A stretch of 64,000 bases of DNA from NCBI RefSeq assembly GCF_036556685.1, contig NZ_CP140614.1, forward strand, positions 2,170,001 through 2,234,000, written 5' to 3'. The stretch is from Sulfurospirillum sp. 1612. GTDB lineage: Bacteria; Campylobacterota; Campylobacteria; Campylobacterales; Sulfurospirillaceae. Below the pieces are notes generated by a model. That model did not search any database. It was not told where the DNA came from and saw only the letters and a program-made list of their open reading frames with translations. Positions 45,145 to 54,590 of this stretch are shown piece after piece. The position numbers and the translations under genes are program-made. How positions within the stretch are numbered: position 1 is the stretch's first letter; each line of letters opens with the position of its first letter.

Positions 45145-46830
45145 TTATTTGTTTTGCTCTTCTTCTCTAACTTTTTCTAGATAAGAATTTAGCACCACTT
45201 TAGGCTTACAATCAGCACAGCAATAAAGGCTTCTGATTTTGACCTCATCATCGCCAAATATCGGTGTCATGATATCTGCAATTTTTTTAATGGCTTTGAC
45301 CGTAGCAAACTCTTTGCCGCACTCAACACAGGCGAAAAGTTCGTCTTTTGCCATCACTTTTTGAGTAAACCAATCGGGTTTGAGGCTGATTTCATCTTTG
45401 ACGACTCTCAAACAATCGGCTTCTGGACAGGTTACCTCACAATAGCCACAATCGGTACAGATTGAGGCATTGAATCGTAAGCTATTGTCTTCAGGATGCG
45501 CGGTGAGGGCTCTCACATTACAAGCGCCTACACAACTCAAACACAGTGTACAATTGGCTTCATTGATCTCAACACGACCATAATGGACATGTTCGCCAGT
45601 CTTGACGACACCCAAATCATCCTCACCCACAAGATGCGCCAGTCTCGCAGAAAAGATTTCACGTTTTTTTAAATCTTTTTCATTAATACCATACTGACAT
45701 TCGCTCAATGATTCAAGTGCACCAAAAGCATCAGCTAATGCTTCTGAATCTTGACAAACATAAATCGCTTTTTTGTGATATTTTTTTTCAAAAATTTCAT
45801 TGACCATCATGATAGCATCTCCTGTGCCTTTGGAGATAAAATCTGTATAGAAAATCACCGGATTTCCACTCGTTTGCAATAGTGTCATGAAATGTGCCTC
45901 ATGAAGAAACTTTTCACCTGCAATCATAAAAGGAAGAACCTGTTTTGGCAAATCAACACGAATGGATTCAAGCGCCATCTTTTCAGGGATTATCAAAGCA
46001 ATTTGATCGCGAAAATAACTACTTACTTCACTAAAAGCAACGCGAGGCATCTGCGTATAATCAAGCGCGCCACTAGGACACACACTCACACATCCCCCAC
46101 AACCGTGGCAATCCACATGAGAAAAGACCAAATGCTTGCTCTCATCCTCTTTTAAAATCGAAACCGTTGGACAGACTTCAGCACACTTGCCACAGATCTC
46201 TTCGCGTCGCTCATGATACTGACAAATCGAGGAGTCATAGGTGACAAAATTTTTGTATTTATAGCCTTCTAAATTCTCTTTTACCTTCTTATAGATAGTA
46301 TCAATATCTAAGACATTAGGATCAAAAGTCCCACTTTGCTTCATCGCAAATACGGGAGCATCAGGCCAGATAATTTGATCGCATTCCAAAGCATATTCTT
46401 CTGCATCTTTTAAAATTGTCACATTGAGTTTGCCAATATGTCCATTGACATCTAAAATCATCTCCGGATTTAAAGTAATGCTCATCAAGGCATCATCTTC
46501 AAGAAAAGGTGCATAAATATCACTTTTTTCATCTTGCGTTACAATCAGTAACTTATTGCCTACGGGCTCTTCATAATCAACATATTGTGCTAAATCAAAG
46601 TTATCCGCTCGTATATCATAGAGCTTTTTGACGTTAGTAATTTTTTGGCGTATGTCATCTTGTGAATGTTTTAAATAGAAGTTAATTTCCGGTGCATAGA
46701 TTTGTGTATTTTTAATATTTTCATTTGAGACTAAATACTCTTGCTCATCCTGCTCATGTGCTACGGTGATACTCTCATCAAGAGGAAAATCAAGCTTTTC
46801 TTTAGAGAGAAATAGATATTCATTTTGCAT
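45145..46830 (-). CDS. Cytoplasmic polyferredoxin of formate dehydrogenase loci
   Basis: A 561-residue protein with four ferredoxin-type cluster motifs (ICGKCAEVCPT, CHGCGGCVSVCPSGAL, CTLCLSCVGACNVRAL, CTDCGYCEVTCPEADCL) and a C-terminal pair of CxxC sites (CVECGKEF and CCADC). Residues 1-190 have no cysteine motifs. No signal peptide is seen, so it is cytoplasmic. Proteins of this kind are found upstream of fdh genes in Campylobacterota; the electron partners are not known. Expressed divergently from the sensor operon. Confidence 0.8.
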   Translation of the reverse strand: MQNEYLFLSKEKLDFPLDESITVAHEQDEQEYLVSNENIKNTQIYAPEINFYLKHSQDDIRQKITNVKKLYDIRADNFDLAQYVDYEEPVGNKLLIVTQDEKSDIYAPFLEDDALMSITLNPEMILDVNGHIGKLNVTILKDAEEYALECDQIIWPDAPVFAMKQSGTFDPNVLDIDTIYKKVKENLEGYKYKNFVTYDSSICQYHERREEICGKCAEVCPTVSILKEDESKHLVFSHVDCHGCGGCVSVCPSGALDYTQMPRVAFSEVSSYFRDQIALIIPEKMALESIRVDLPKQVLPFMIAGEKFLHEAHFMTLLQTSGNPVIFYTDFISKGTGDAIMMVNEIFEKKYHKKAIYVCQDSEALADAFGALESLSECQYGINEKDLKKREIFSARLAHLVGEDDLGVVKTGEHVHYGRVEINEANCTLCLSCVGACNVRALTAHPEDNSLRFNASICTDCGYCEVTCPEADCLRVVKDEISLKPDWFTQKVMAKDELFACVECGKEFATVKAIKKIADIMTPIFGDDEVKIRSLYCCADCKPKVVLNSYLEKVREEEQNK

Positions 46831-46998
46831 GGTTGCGTTACCTTTTGGTCAAAATTATTTGACTAGATTGTAATTTTTTTTGAATTAATACCTCCTTAAT
46901 TAAAATACTAATTTTATCATTTTATATCCATATTTTGCAGTAAAGATTAAAAAAATTTCAGATATAATATTTTCAAAATATCAAGAAGGATCACCGTT

Positions 46999-48159
46999 TT
47001 GGTCAAAAAAAGTTATATATTAGTCGCCCTAATTTTTGTGACAATACTGATAGGAACGTTATTCTCTTATACGCATGATCCATTAAAAGACCAAAATGAA
47101 ATCCGGCTCGGTGCCTCTTTGCCGCTCAGCGGCATCAACCAAAACTTAGGCAAAGAGATTGTCATAGGGGCTGATACCTATTTTCAAAGCGTCAATGCAA
47201 CCGGAGGCGTACACCATAAAAAAATCAAATTCATCTACTATGATGACAAATATGAACCAGAGATCACCTGGAGTAATACAAAGCGTCTCATTGATCATGA
47301 TAGCGTTTTTGCGCTTTTTGAATTTGTCGGAACGCCCACGACCAAAAAAATCCTACCCCTTGTGGAAAAACGTGGCATTCCTTTTATCGCCCCTTATACT
47401 GGTGCCTCGTTTTTACGCAATCCCAAATTTAAAAATATTATTAATTTTAGAAGTTCGTATCAAGAAGAAGTTGATGCCCTCATTGGATACTTGACCAAAA
47501 ACAAAAAGTTTTCAAAATTTTCAATTTTCTATCAAAATGATGATTATGGACGCGAAGGATACATTGCACTCTTAAAGGCATTGAAAAAAAGAGGCTTAGC
47601 GCTTGTCAGCGAAGGTACCTACAAGAGAAATACCCTCTTTGTGAAGCAAGCCCTCTATGATATCAAAGACAAAAAGCCCGAAGCCGTCATCTTAATCGGT
47701 TCGTATAAACCCACGGCCCGTTTTATCAAAAAAGCGAGAAAAGACAAGAGTTTCAAATCTGTCATCTTCTGTCCCATCTCTTTTGTCAATGCCAATGCAT
47801 TGATGGAAGAATTACACAATAATGGGCACAATTTACTCTTTTCTCAAACCGTACCCACCTATACTAACAACACCGCACAAGCACAAGAGTATTTGAAACT
47901 ATTGCAAACCTTTCATCCGCATCATCCCCCAACGTTTGCCTCATTTGAATCTTTTTTGGCAGCTAAAGTTTTAGTCAAAAGTATTGAAAAAATCAAAGGG
48001 AATATCACCACAAAAAAGTTTCTTGAAAATATCAAGACACCCCAAGAACACACACTTGAGGATGTCAATGTTCACTATAAGCATTCGCAACTACTCAACA
48101 GTGTGTATCTACTCAAATTCCAAGATGGTATCTTTAAAACAATTTGTGAGAAAAAATGA
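46999..48159 (+). CDS. Periplasmic binding protein of the Leu/Ile/Val type, sensor component
   Basis: A 386-residue protein of the type I periplasmic-binding fold (Peripla_BP_6): IRLGASLPLSGINQNLGKEI, FFxYYDDKYEPE-like strand, FEFVGTPTTKKILPLVEKRGIPFIAPYTG. An N-terminal hydrophobic segment is a signal or anchor with no obvious cleavage site, so it may stay attached to the membrane. The start is TTG at 46999 behind AAGGA. No ABC permease or ATPase is nearby; the stop overlaps a histidine-kinase start (ATGA). That suggests a ligand-sensing partner of the kinase, as in AioX-AioS-AioR systems. Ligand unknown. Confidence 0.82.
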   Translation: MVKKSYILVALIFVTILIGTLFSYTHDPLKDQNEIRLGASLPLSGINQNLGKEIVIGADTYFQSVNATGGVHHKKIKFIYYDDKYEPEITWSNTKRLIDHDSVFALFEFVGTPTTKKILPLVEKRGIPFIAPYTGASFLRNPKFKNIINFRSSYQEEVDALIGYLTKNKKFSKFSIFYQNDDYGREGYIALLKALKKRGLALVSEGTYKRNTLFVKQALYDIKDKKPEAVILIGSYKPTARFIKKARKDKSFKSVIFCPISFVNANALMEELHNNGHNLLFSQTVPTYTNNTAQAQEYLKLLQTFHPHHPPTFASFESFLAAKVLVKSIEKIKGNITTKKFLENIKTPQEHTLEDVNVHYKHSQLLNSVYLLKFQDGIFKTICEKK

Positions 48160-49757
48160 ATGCTTTTGTGACGTATATCAATAAAATCTTAGAAAAAATC
48201 ACCTTTACAAGTAAGACCAAGATATTAATTGGAACAACCTTTGGAGGGACGATTATCATCGGATTTTTGATGTTCATTTCGATTTTTGCTCTAAAATATG
48301 ATTTTGAAGTCTTATTTCAAAATTATACCGCCCCGCAGGTGAAACTCGAAGAAATCAAAGATATTTATCAAGTCAATATCAAAGAAACACTCAATGCCAT
48401 CGAAAATCAACAAATTAGCAATCAAGAGGGCATTGAAGTCCTACTGATTGCCAAACAAATTATTAAAAAACAGTGGAAGGAATACAAGCGGGGCACAGAA
48501 AAATCCATCGGAGGATTGCCAGAATTTGCCAATAATTGGCTTAACTTCTTTTTGCGCCCGCACAAAGATAACAATAACAATGAATTTACAAACCGCATCA
48601 TCAATAATATAGAAGAAAAAATTCACAGCATCGATGAAAAAACCACCATCTTAATCACCTTACTCAAAAACAATACCAAAGAAATCACCCACGATCAAAA
48701 AATCAATGATATTATTTTGGAGACCAACTCCATTAGTATCTATCTCTCGAGTCTCATTACGAACAATTTACAACATGCTATCTCCAAAAAAGAGGCCAAT
48801 GACCAGCTTTTTAGCACGAGTACCTATATGTTAATCCTGCTCATCAGCCTCACTTTTGCCTTTGTTGTCTTAGTCTCAATCATCATCATTAACAACTTTA
48901 AACACCTCCACTATACCCTAGAAGAGAATGTCATGAGAAAAACCAAAGCACTGCGTCAACTCAATAGTTCTCTGGAGAGTCGTATCAAAAAAGAGGTCGA
49001 AAACAGCAGAAAGCGCGATAATATTATGTTTCAACAAGCTAGGCTCGCTAGGATGGGTGAGGTATTACAAAATATCGCCCATCAATGGCGCCAACCGCTT
49101 GGCACTTTGATGATGATCGTGCAAAGTTTTCAGAGCAAGTTTTATGCAGGGAAACTCGATGTCGAATTTGTTGACAGTCGTGTTGAAGATGCGCTAAAAG
49201 TCGGCAAAAATATGTCGGATACCTTAGAAGATTTTAGAAACTTTTTTATGCCCAATCGTACCAAAGAGATTTTTGATGTCAAAGAGGCCATCAATAAAGC
49301 CATCAGCCTCTCAAAATATCAACTCAAAAAAGAGTACATAGAACTCACAAGCAATCGTGCGGGTTCCATCCAACTCTACGGTTTCAAAAATGAGCTGATT
49401 CATGTGATTTTAAACCTCATTAGCAATTCCAAAGATGTCCTCACATCACAACAAAATCTAGAATCCAAAAAGATACGCATCATCTTAAAACAGACACGCA
49501 AAAACATCCTCATCAGCGTCATCGACAATGGCGGCGGCATAAAAGATGATATAATATCTAAGATATTTGATCCCTATTTTACCACAAAACACAAGAGTAT
49601 TGGCACGGGAATCGGCCTTTATATGTCGAAACAATTAGTAGAAAAACATATGAATGGAAAAATCAGTTGTAAGAATATTATCCATCGATTTGGAGAAGAC
49701 AAATTTTTTCAATGCGCGATGTTTAGTGTAGAACTACCACTCAAAGGAGAGGCATAA
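48156..49757 (+). CDS. Sensor histidine kinase partner of the binding protein
   Basis: A 533-residue kinase. Helix at about 25-45, a periplasmic helical domain to about 220, a second helix at about 222-245, then a coiled coil. The phospho-acceptor block is ARMGEVLQNIAHQWRQPLGTL (His in HQWRQPL, usual in Campylobacterota). ATP-binding boxes: ELIHVILNLISNSKDVL, VIDNGGGI and FDPYFTTKHKSIGTGIGLY. It overlaps both neighbours by a few bases, so binding protein, kinase and regulator are translated together. Confidence 0.9.
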   Translation: MNAFVTYINKILEKITFTSKTKILIGTTFGGTIIIGFLMFISIFALKYDFEVLFQNYTAPQVKLEEIKDIYQVNIKETLNAIENQQISNQEGIEVLLIAKQIIKKQWKEYKRGTEKSIGGLPEFANNWLNFFLRPHKDNNNNEFTNRIINNIEEKIHSIDEKTTILITLLKNNTKEITHDQKINDIILETNSISIYLSSLITNNLQHAISKKEANDQLFSTSTYMLILLISLTFAFVVLVSIIIINNFKHLHYTLEENVMRKTKALRQLNSSLESRIKKEVENSRKRDNIMFQQARLARMGEVLQNIAHQWRQPLGTLMMIVQSFQSKFYAGKLDVEFVDSRVEDALKVGKNMSDTLEDFRNFFMPNRTKEIFDVKEAINKAISLSKYQLKKEYIELTSNRAGSIQLYGFKNELIHVILNLISNSKDVLTSQQNLESKKIRIILKQTRKNILISVIDNGGGIKDDIISKIFDPYFTTKHKSIGTGIGLYMSKQLVEKHMNGKISCKNIIHRFGEDKFFQCAMFSVELPLKGEA

Positions 49758-50431
49758 TGCAAAAAAGAAATCTTGATTTACTCGGGAACTTTAACGTACT
49801 GTATCTTGAGGATGAGCCCGAACTTCTCAAACACACATTTTCAGCCTTAGAAGATTTTGTCGGCACGATTTTTCCGGTACCTACCTGTGAGGAAGCCCTC
49901 AAAGTTCTCAAAACCAACAAAGTCGATATTATCATCGCCGATATCAATCTCAAATATGAAAATGGTATCGAATTTTTAAGATCTTTGAAATACGAACATG
50001 GCTATGAAATACCGGCCATCTTAACCACCGCCTTTACCGATACAGAATATTTACTTGATGCAATTAAACTCAAGATTGATGATTATATTGTCAAACCCAT
50101 CAGCATCAAAGATCTTCTCAATTCCATTCACGATACACTGTTGCCTAAGATGCAACAAAAAGAGATTGAACGCTCTTATAATATGATTAAAACCATCTCT
50201 GCGATTATTGATGGGAAACAAATCGAATTAATTAAGTTTATCATCAAAAATCTCGATCATGATAATATGTTTAACTACTCCTATGGCGATATTATGGAAA
50301 AAGTCGATGTGAGTAAACCCACGGTTATCAAAGTGTTTCGTCAACTCGCTGAAAAAGAAATTTTGGTAAAAATCCAAAATAAAAAGTATTTTTTTGACGA
50401 AAACAAACTACCCAATCCAAACGAGGAATGA
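49757..50431 (+). CDS. Response regulator with an unusual winged-helix output domain
   Basis: A 224-residue regulator: receiver domain 10-125 with phospho-acceptor Asp62 (IIIADINLKYENG) and YIVKPISI, then a C-terminal helix-turn-helix (about 150-215) reading GDIMEKVDVSKPTVIKVFRQLAEKEILVKI and a beta wing with NKKYFFDE. The output domain looks like MarR/RepL-type winged helices and not like OmpR, NarL or NtrC outputs. Its TGA ends one base before selA starts. Target genes are not known; selAB and the divergent polyferredoxin-fdh genes are candidates. Confidence 0.85.
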   Translation: MQKRNLDLLGNFNVLYLEDEPELLKHTFSALEDFVGTIFPVPTCEEALKVLKTNKVDIIIADINLKYENGIEFLRSLKYEHGYEIPAILTTAFTDTEYLLDAIKLKIDDYIVKPISIKDLLNSIHDTLLPKMQQKEIERSYNMIKTISAIIDGKQIELIKFIIKNLDHDNMFNYSYGDIMEKVDVSKPTVIKVFRQLAEKEILVKIQNKKYFFDENKLPNPNEE

Positions 50432-50432
50432 C

Positions 50433-51776
50433 ATGAAGAATAAATTTCGAGAAATCCCAAAGATAGATAAAATAGCACAAGATCCAATCTTTGAGGGATT
50501 AAACCAAAAACTTATACTTAAAATAGCCAAAGAGAAGATTGAAGCATTACGCGAAGCCTTGCGATCTGGAACAATAGAAAAAATTGACCAATCAGAACTT
50601 TTAGAAGCGGTCAAAAAAAGCTATCATGATCTCTTTTCTCCTTCACTCAAGCAGCTCATCAATGCAACAGGAGTCATCTTGCACACCAATATGGGCAGAA
50701 GCCTCATCAGTGAAACGTTGATAGAGAGAGCCAAACCAATCTTGTGTAACTACTCAAACCTCGAATACGATCTTGAACACGGTTGCCGTGGTGAGCGATA
50801 CGAACATGTCAGCCGTCATATGATCAATCTCTTAGGCGTGGAAGATGTCCTTGTGGTCAACAATAATGCCAGTGCGGTATTTTTAATCCTCAATACCTTC
50901 GCCAAAGGGAAAGAAGTCATCGTTTCCCGAGGTGAACTGGTCGAAATTGGCGGCAGTTTTAGGATTCCTGAGGTGATGAGTCAAAGCGGAGCCATCTTGC
51001 GAGAAGTAGGTGCCACAAACAAAACAAAACTCAGCGATTATGATAAGGCACTCAGTGATAATAGTGTCATGATTATGAAGGTACACAAATCCAACTTTTC
51101 CATCGAAGGATTTAGCGAAGAGACTCCTTATGAAGAGATTCAAAATCTCGCACAAACCCATCATCTTTTAGATTACTATGATTTAGGAAGCGGTTATATT
51201 CCCACTTTGCCTTATCATCTCGGTCAAAAAGAGCACTCCTTGCCACAAATTCTCAAATCCAAGCCCTCCTTGATTAGTTTTAGTGGTGACAAACTCTTTG
51301 GCAGTGTTCAAGCGGGGATTATCGCAGGGAAAAAAGAGCTCATCAGCGAACTCAAAAAAAATCAACTTCTTAGAATGTTGCGCGTCGATAAGATTACGCT
51401 CGCACTCTTAGAAGAGACGATTAAATCCTATCTTAAAGAGGAATTTGAAGACATCCCGACATTAGACATGCTCTTTACCGAGGTCCAAACACTAAAAGAG
51501 CGGGCGCTCAAAGTGCAAGAAGATATCGGAATAACACGATGTGACGTGATTGACAGTACGACCGTCATGGGAGGGGGCACGCTGCCAAATCGTGAATTTC
51601 CAACCGTCGCATTGCACATCAAAGGGAAAGCTGAAGTTTTAGAGAAAGAGTTTAGAAATCACCATATCATCGGACGCATCGAAAATGATAAGTTTTTACT
51701 TGATTTTAGAAGTATTTTACCTAGAATCGATGCCATATTAACCCAAAAGATCAAAGCGATCTTAACAATCAAATAA
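50433..51776 (+). CDS. selA: L-seryl-tRNA(Sec) selenium transferase
   Basis: A 447-residue PLP enzyme that turns Ser-tRNA(Sec) into Sec-tRNA(Sec) using selenophosphate. The PLP lysine is Lys287 in ISFSGDKLFGSVQAG; other blocks are INATGVILHTNMGRS and VNNNASAVFLIL. The start at 50433 has GAGGAA upstream, one base after the response-regulator stop, so it is in one transcript with the three-gene sensor. Length is slightly below E. coli SelA (463). Confidence 0.95.
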   Translation: MKNKFREIPKIDKIAQDPIFEGLNQKLILKIAKEKIEALREALRSGTIEKIDQSELLEAVKKSYHDLFSPSLKQLINATGVILHTNMGRSLISETLIERAKPILCNYSNLEYDLEHGCRGERYEHVSRHMINLLGVEDVLVVNNNASAVFLILNTFAKGKEVIVSRGELVEIGGSFRIPEVMSQSGAILREVGATNKTKLSDYDKALSDNSVMIMKVHKSNFSIEGFSEETPYEEIQNLAQTHHLLDYYDLGSGYIPTLPYHLGQKEHSLPQILKSKPSLISFSGDKLFGSVQAGIIAGKKELISELKKNQLLRMLRVDKITLALLEETIKSYLKEEFEDIPTLDMLFTEVQTLKERALKVQEDIGITRCDVIDSTTVMGGGTLPNREFPTVALHIKGKAEVLEKEFRNHHIIGRIENDKFLLDFRSILPRIDAILTQKIKAILTIK

Positions 51777-51826
51777 TATGTCTTTTGAGACATTTGTATG
51801 ACCAATATTAAAGAGAGATAAGCAAC

Positions 51827-53662
51827 ATGAAATACATAATAGTAGGAACTGCCGGTCACGTAGACCATGGAAAAACCGCACTCATCGAAGCGATGACTGG
51901 ATTCAGTGGAGACAGTTTAGAAGAAGAAAAACGTCGAGGTATCACGATAGATTTGAGTTTTTCACATCTACAAAATGACGATATTAATGTCGCCTTTATT
52001 GACGTTCCCGGTCATGAGAAACTTTTGAAAAATATGATTGCGGGGGCTTTTGGTTTTGATGCCAGCTTGGTTGTTGTTGATGCCAATGAGGGATTAAAAC
52101 CTCAAACCATTGAACATCTTGAAATTCTCAATCTATTACACGTCAAAAACATCATCATCGCACTCACCAAAAGTGATCTTGCAACAGATGAAATCCTCAC
52201 GACGCGAGAAAGCGAAATCAGAGAATATATCAAAACCCTTCAAAATCTAGAGATATTTGACCTTTTAAAAGTGAGTATTTATGATCAAGATTCGATACAA
52301 AAACTCAAAGAGTCTCTATTCTCCTTGCCCCTTTTAGAGAAAGAGAGTAATGGATTATTTCGCTACTATATCGACCGATCTTTTTCACTCTCAGGCGTCG
52401 GACAAGTCGTCACCGGCACCGTGCTTGATGGCAGTATCGCAGTCGGCGATAAAATCTTCGCACCAGAGCTCAATCAAGAATTTAAAATCAAAAATTTACA
52501 AGTCCATGACCACGATGTCCCCAATGCCCTCAGTTCTCAAAGAACGGCTATCAATCTACAAGGCACGTTGAAATCACCACTCAAACGTGGTACCCTTTTG
52601 TGTAAAAAAGGGTTTATTAAAGGGTTTAATAATGTTGATGCTTGGGTTGAAGGCATCGCTTCTCACAAAATCAAGCATAACACTTCAGTGAACCTTTTCA
52701 TTGGGACCAAACAAGTCGAAGCTAAAATTCTTCTCTTAGAAGGGGTGGAACCCATCGAGCGGGGATTTGCGACACTTTGTTTTAAACAGAAACTTTTTTT
52801 GGTACATAATGAGCCTTTTATCCTCTCAACAAGCGGCAGAACTATCGGGGGTGGGCGCATCTTGAACCCCATCAACGATCCTTTGAAAAAACGCGTCAAA
52901 CTCGAACTCCTCTCAGCCCTACGCGATGATGATTTTGATCGTGCCTTTTCAATACTCTCATCGACGCATAAACGTGGTTTTGGACTCATCTCCTCAAATC
53001 AACGCTTTGGGCTGAGCCATGATGAAGCCATCGCAGTGGCTGATAGACTCGATGATGTATTTGTAGATGAGCAAGGATTGGTCATTTATCCGACTTTAAT
53101 CAAAACGGAATTAAAACAAATCATCAAAAATATCTATGCAAAAAATCAATATGCCCTCCTCTCACCCGCCTCTTTATCGTTGAAAATCAAGTGGGCAAGT
53201 GTCTCCCTTTTACAAGATATCTTGACCACGTTATGTGATGAGGGACTCTTGAAATTGGAAAATGGAATTTATAAGAATGCCGAAATCAAAATTGATGACA
53301 TCAATAAACTCATTGAAGATAAAATATTTGAGACTTTAGAGAAATCCGATATCACCCCCGATGCGCCTTATAATATTTATGATGCATTGGATATTGATAA
53401 AAAAATTGGAGATAATGCCCTCAAAAACCTCACAAAAGCACGAAAAGTGGTACGACTCGCACACAATCTCTTTGTCACCTCACAAGTGCTGAGCAAAATC
53501 GTCGCAAAAATGCGAGACATTATGCTCAAAGAGGGCTATATTGATATCAGCTCTTTTAAAAAACATTTTAATATCAGTCGTAAATATCTCGTTGCGTATC
53601 TTGATTATCTTGATGAATTTGATGATATCAATAAGCAAGACAACCGAAGATCACTCATCTAA
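51827..53662 (+). CDS. selB: Selenocysteine-specific elongation factor
   Basis: A 611-residue GTPase that carries Sec-tRNA(Sec) to UGA codons followed by a SECIS hairpin. G motifs: GTAGHVDHGKTALIEAMTG, the DVPGHE switch and TKSD. The C-terminal half (from about 350) has the winged-helix repeats that bind the hairpin; the last reads ISSFKKHFNISRKYLVAYLDYLDE. Close to E. coli SelB in length (614). Fifty bases after selA, same strand. tRNA-Sec is not found in the window. Confidence 0.95.
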   Translation: MKYIIVGTAGHVDHGKTALIEAMTGFSGDSLEEEKRRGITIDLSFSHLQNDDINVAFIDVPGHEKLLKNMIAGAFGFDASLVVVDANEGLKPQTIEHLEILNLLHVKNIIIALTKSDLATDEILTTRESEIREYIKTLQNLEIFDLLKVSIYDQDSIQKLKESLFSLPLLEKESNGLFRYYIDRSFSLSGVGQVVTGTVLDGSIAVGDKIFAPELNQEFKIKNLQVHDHDVPNALSSQRTAINLQGTLKSPLKRGTLLCKKGFIKGFNNVDAWVEGIASHKIKHNTSVNLFIGTKQVEAKILLLEGVEPIERGFATLCFKQKLFLVHNEPFILSTSGRTIGGGRILNPINDPLKKRVKLELLSALRDDDFDRAFSILSSTHKRGFGLISSNQRFGLSHDEAIAVADRLDDVFVDEQGLVIYPTLIKTELKQIIKNIYAKNQYALLSPASLSLKIKWASVSLLQDILTTLCDEGLLKLENGIYKNAEIKIDDINKLIEDKIFETLEKSDITPDAPYNIYDALDIDKKIGDNALKNLTKARKVVRLAHNLFVTSQVLSKIVAKMRDIMLKEGYIDISSFKKHFNISRKYLVAYLDYLDEFDDINKQDNRRSLI

Positions 53663-53669
53663 TCTGTGT

Positions 53670-53694
53670 CCCTCGCGATTATTATTAGCGAGGG
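53670..53694. terminator. Hairpin between the convergent selB and DUF6515 genes
   Basis: Seven-bp stem CCCTCGC/GCGAGGG with an 11-base loop, eight bases after selB and overlapping the end of the convergent gene. No T tract on either side, so termination is uncertain. Confidence 0.45.
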
Positions 53695-54443
53695 TTCACG
53701 ACAATATAGACATCATGACCATTTTGACGTGACTTTGAAAGATAGTGTCCATCAATCCAATAGTAATTAACACCGTTTAAAATACGCTCCGTCGCTCCCG
53801 CAGGCAAACTCTCAAAAACAGTCCCAATCGCATAGGGAGTATCAAGAGCCGTGTCATCATCAACATATTGAGGGGATGACACACTCACGGGTTGACTCGG
53901 ACTTTCAACAATGCGATACCCTTGTGGGGAATCAGACCAGACATAATAGGTTTGATCATAAACATAATAATCCTGACCATAGAGGTGCATCAAAGCATAT
54001 CCTACAGGGAGTACCGGGACAATAGCGCCAATAGGAGGTCTCACGATGATATAGGCTCCTTGGTGTGGTTTATAAAATACTCCATTATGTCGGTAATACC
54101 GAATACCTTTAAAACGAAACATTCGTGCTTGACTCGGTTTGGAGTGCACCACACGTCCCCAGCGTCGCGCTTTTGGTATCGATTTATAGTGCTTTACATT
54201 GCGATTTTGCACCACCCGCGTTTTTTTGACTTGAACTTTCGTAGTACGACGCTCAACCTTTTTGTGCACTACTTTTTTGTGCACTACCTTATGTTTCACT
54301 ACTCTTTGTTTTTGTTGGTGTACCGTTTTTTTGACCGCTTTACGTTCGTGTTTTTTATACTCTTCTGAGCGTGGAGCAGCATAAAGCGACGCCCCTACAA
54401 AACAACACAATATTAAAAGTTTTAGTATATTTTGACCATACAT
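53685..54443 (-). CDS. DUF6515-type exported protein with Lys/Val/His repeats
   Basis: About 252 residues. A signal peptide (LLILCCFVGASLYA) is followed by a highly basic region with repeats such as KHKVVHKKVVHKKVE, then a conserved domain with YYRHNGVFYKPHQGAYIIVRPP and GAIVPVLPVGYALMHLYGQDYY, as in DUF6515 proteins. Envelope location is expected; function unknown. ATG 54443, seven bases after AGGAGG, is preferred over 54449. Confidence 0.75.
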   Translation of the reverse strand: MYGQNILKLLILCCFVGASLYAAPRSEEYKKHERKAVKKTVHQQKQRVVKHKVVHKKVVHKKVERRTTKVQVKKTRVVQNRNVKHYKSIPKARRWGRVVHSKPSQARMFRFKGIRYYRHNGVFYKPHQGAYIIVRPPIGAIVPVLPVGYALMHLYGQDYYVYDQTYYVWSDSPQGYRIVESPSQPVSVSSPQYVDDDTALDTPYAIGTVFESLPAGATERILNGVNYYWIDGHYLSKSRQNGHDVYIVVNPR

Positions 54444-54590
54444 AAACATGCCTCCTTATATCAAAATTTTAAATATTCTTAAATATCATGATACCATTTC
54501 AAATGGCCCAAATGTTAATCAACTGACAATAGATTTATAATATATTTAATTAAAAGCGGTAAAATACTTTCAAATAATACCAAGGAAATC

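Noticed and set aside
51777-51826. Space for the tRNA-Sec gene (selC) between selA and selB or after selB
   Set aside because: The 50-base gap is too short for a tRNA-Sec of about 90 bases, and the sequence after selB is only a hairpin and the convergent gene.
54200-54390. Repeated VVHKKV-coding units in the DUF6515 gene as a DNA repeat array
   Set aside because: The repeats are short, imperfect and explained by a basic low-complexity protein region; there is no spacer pattern as in CRISPR.
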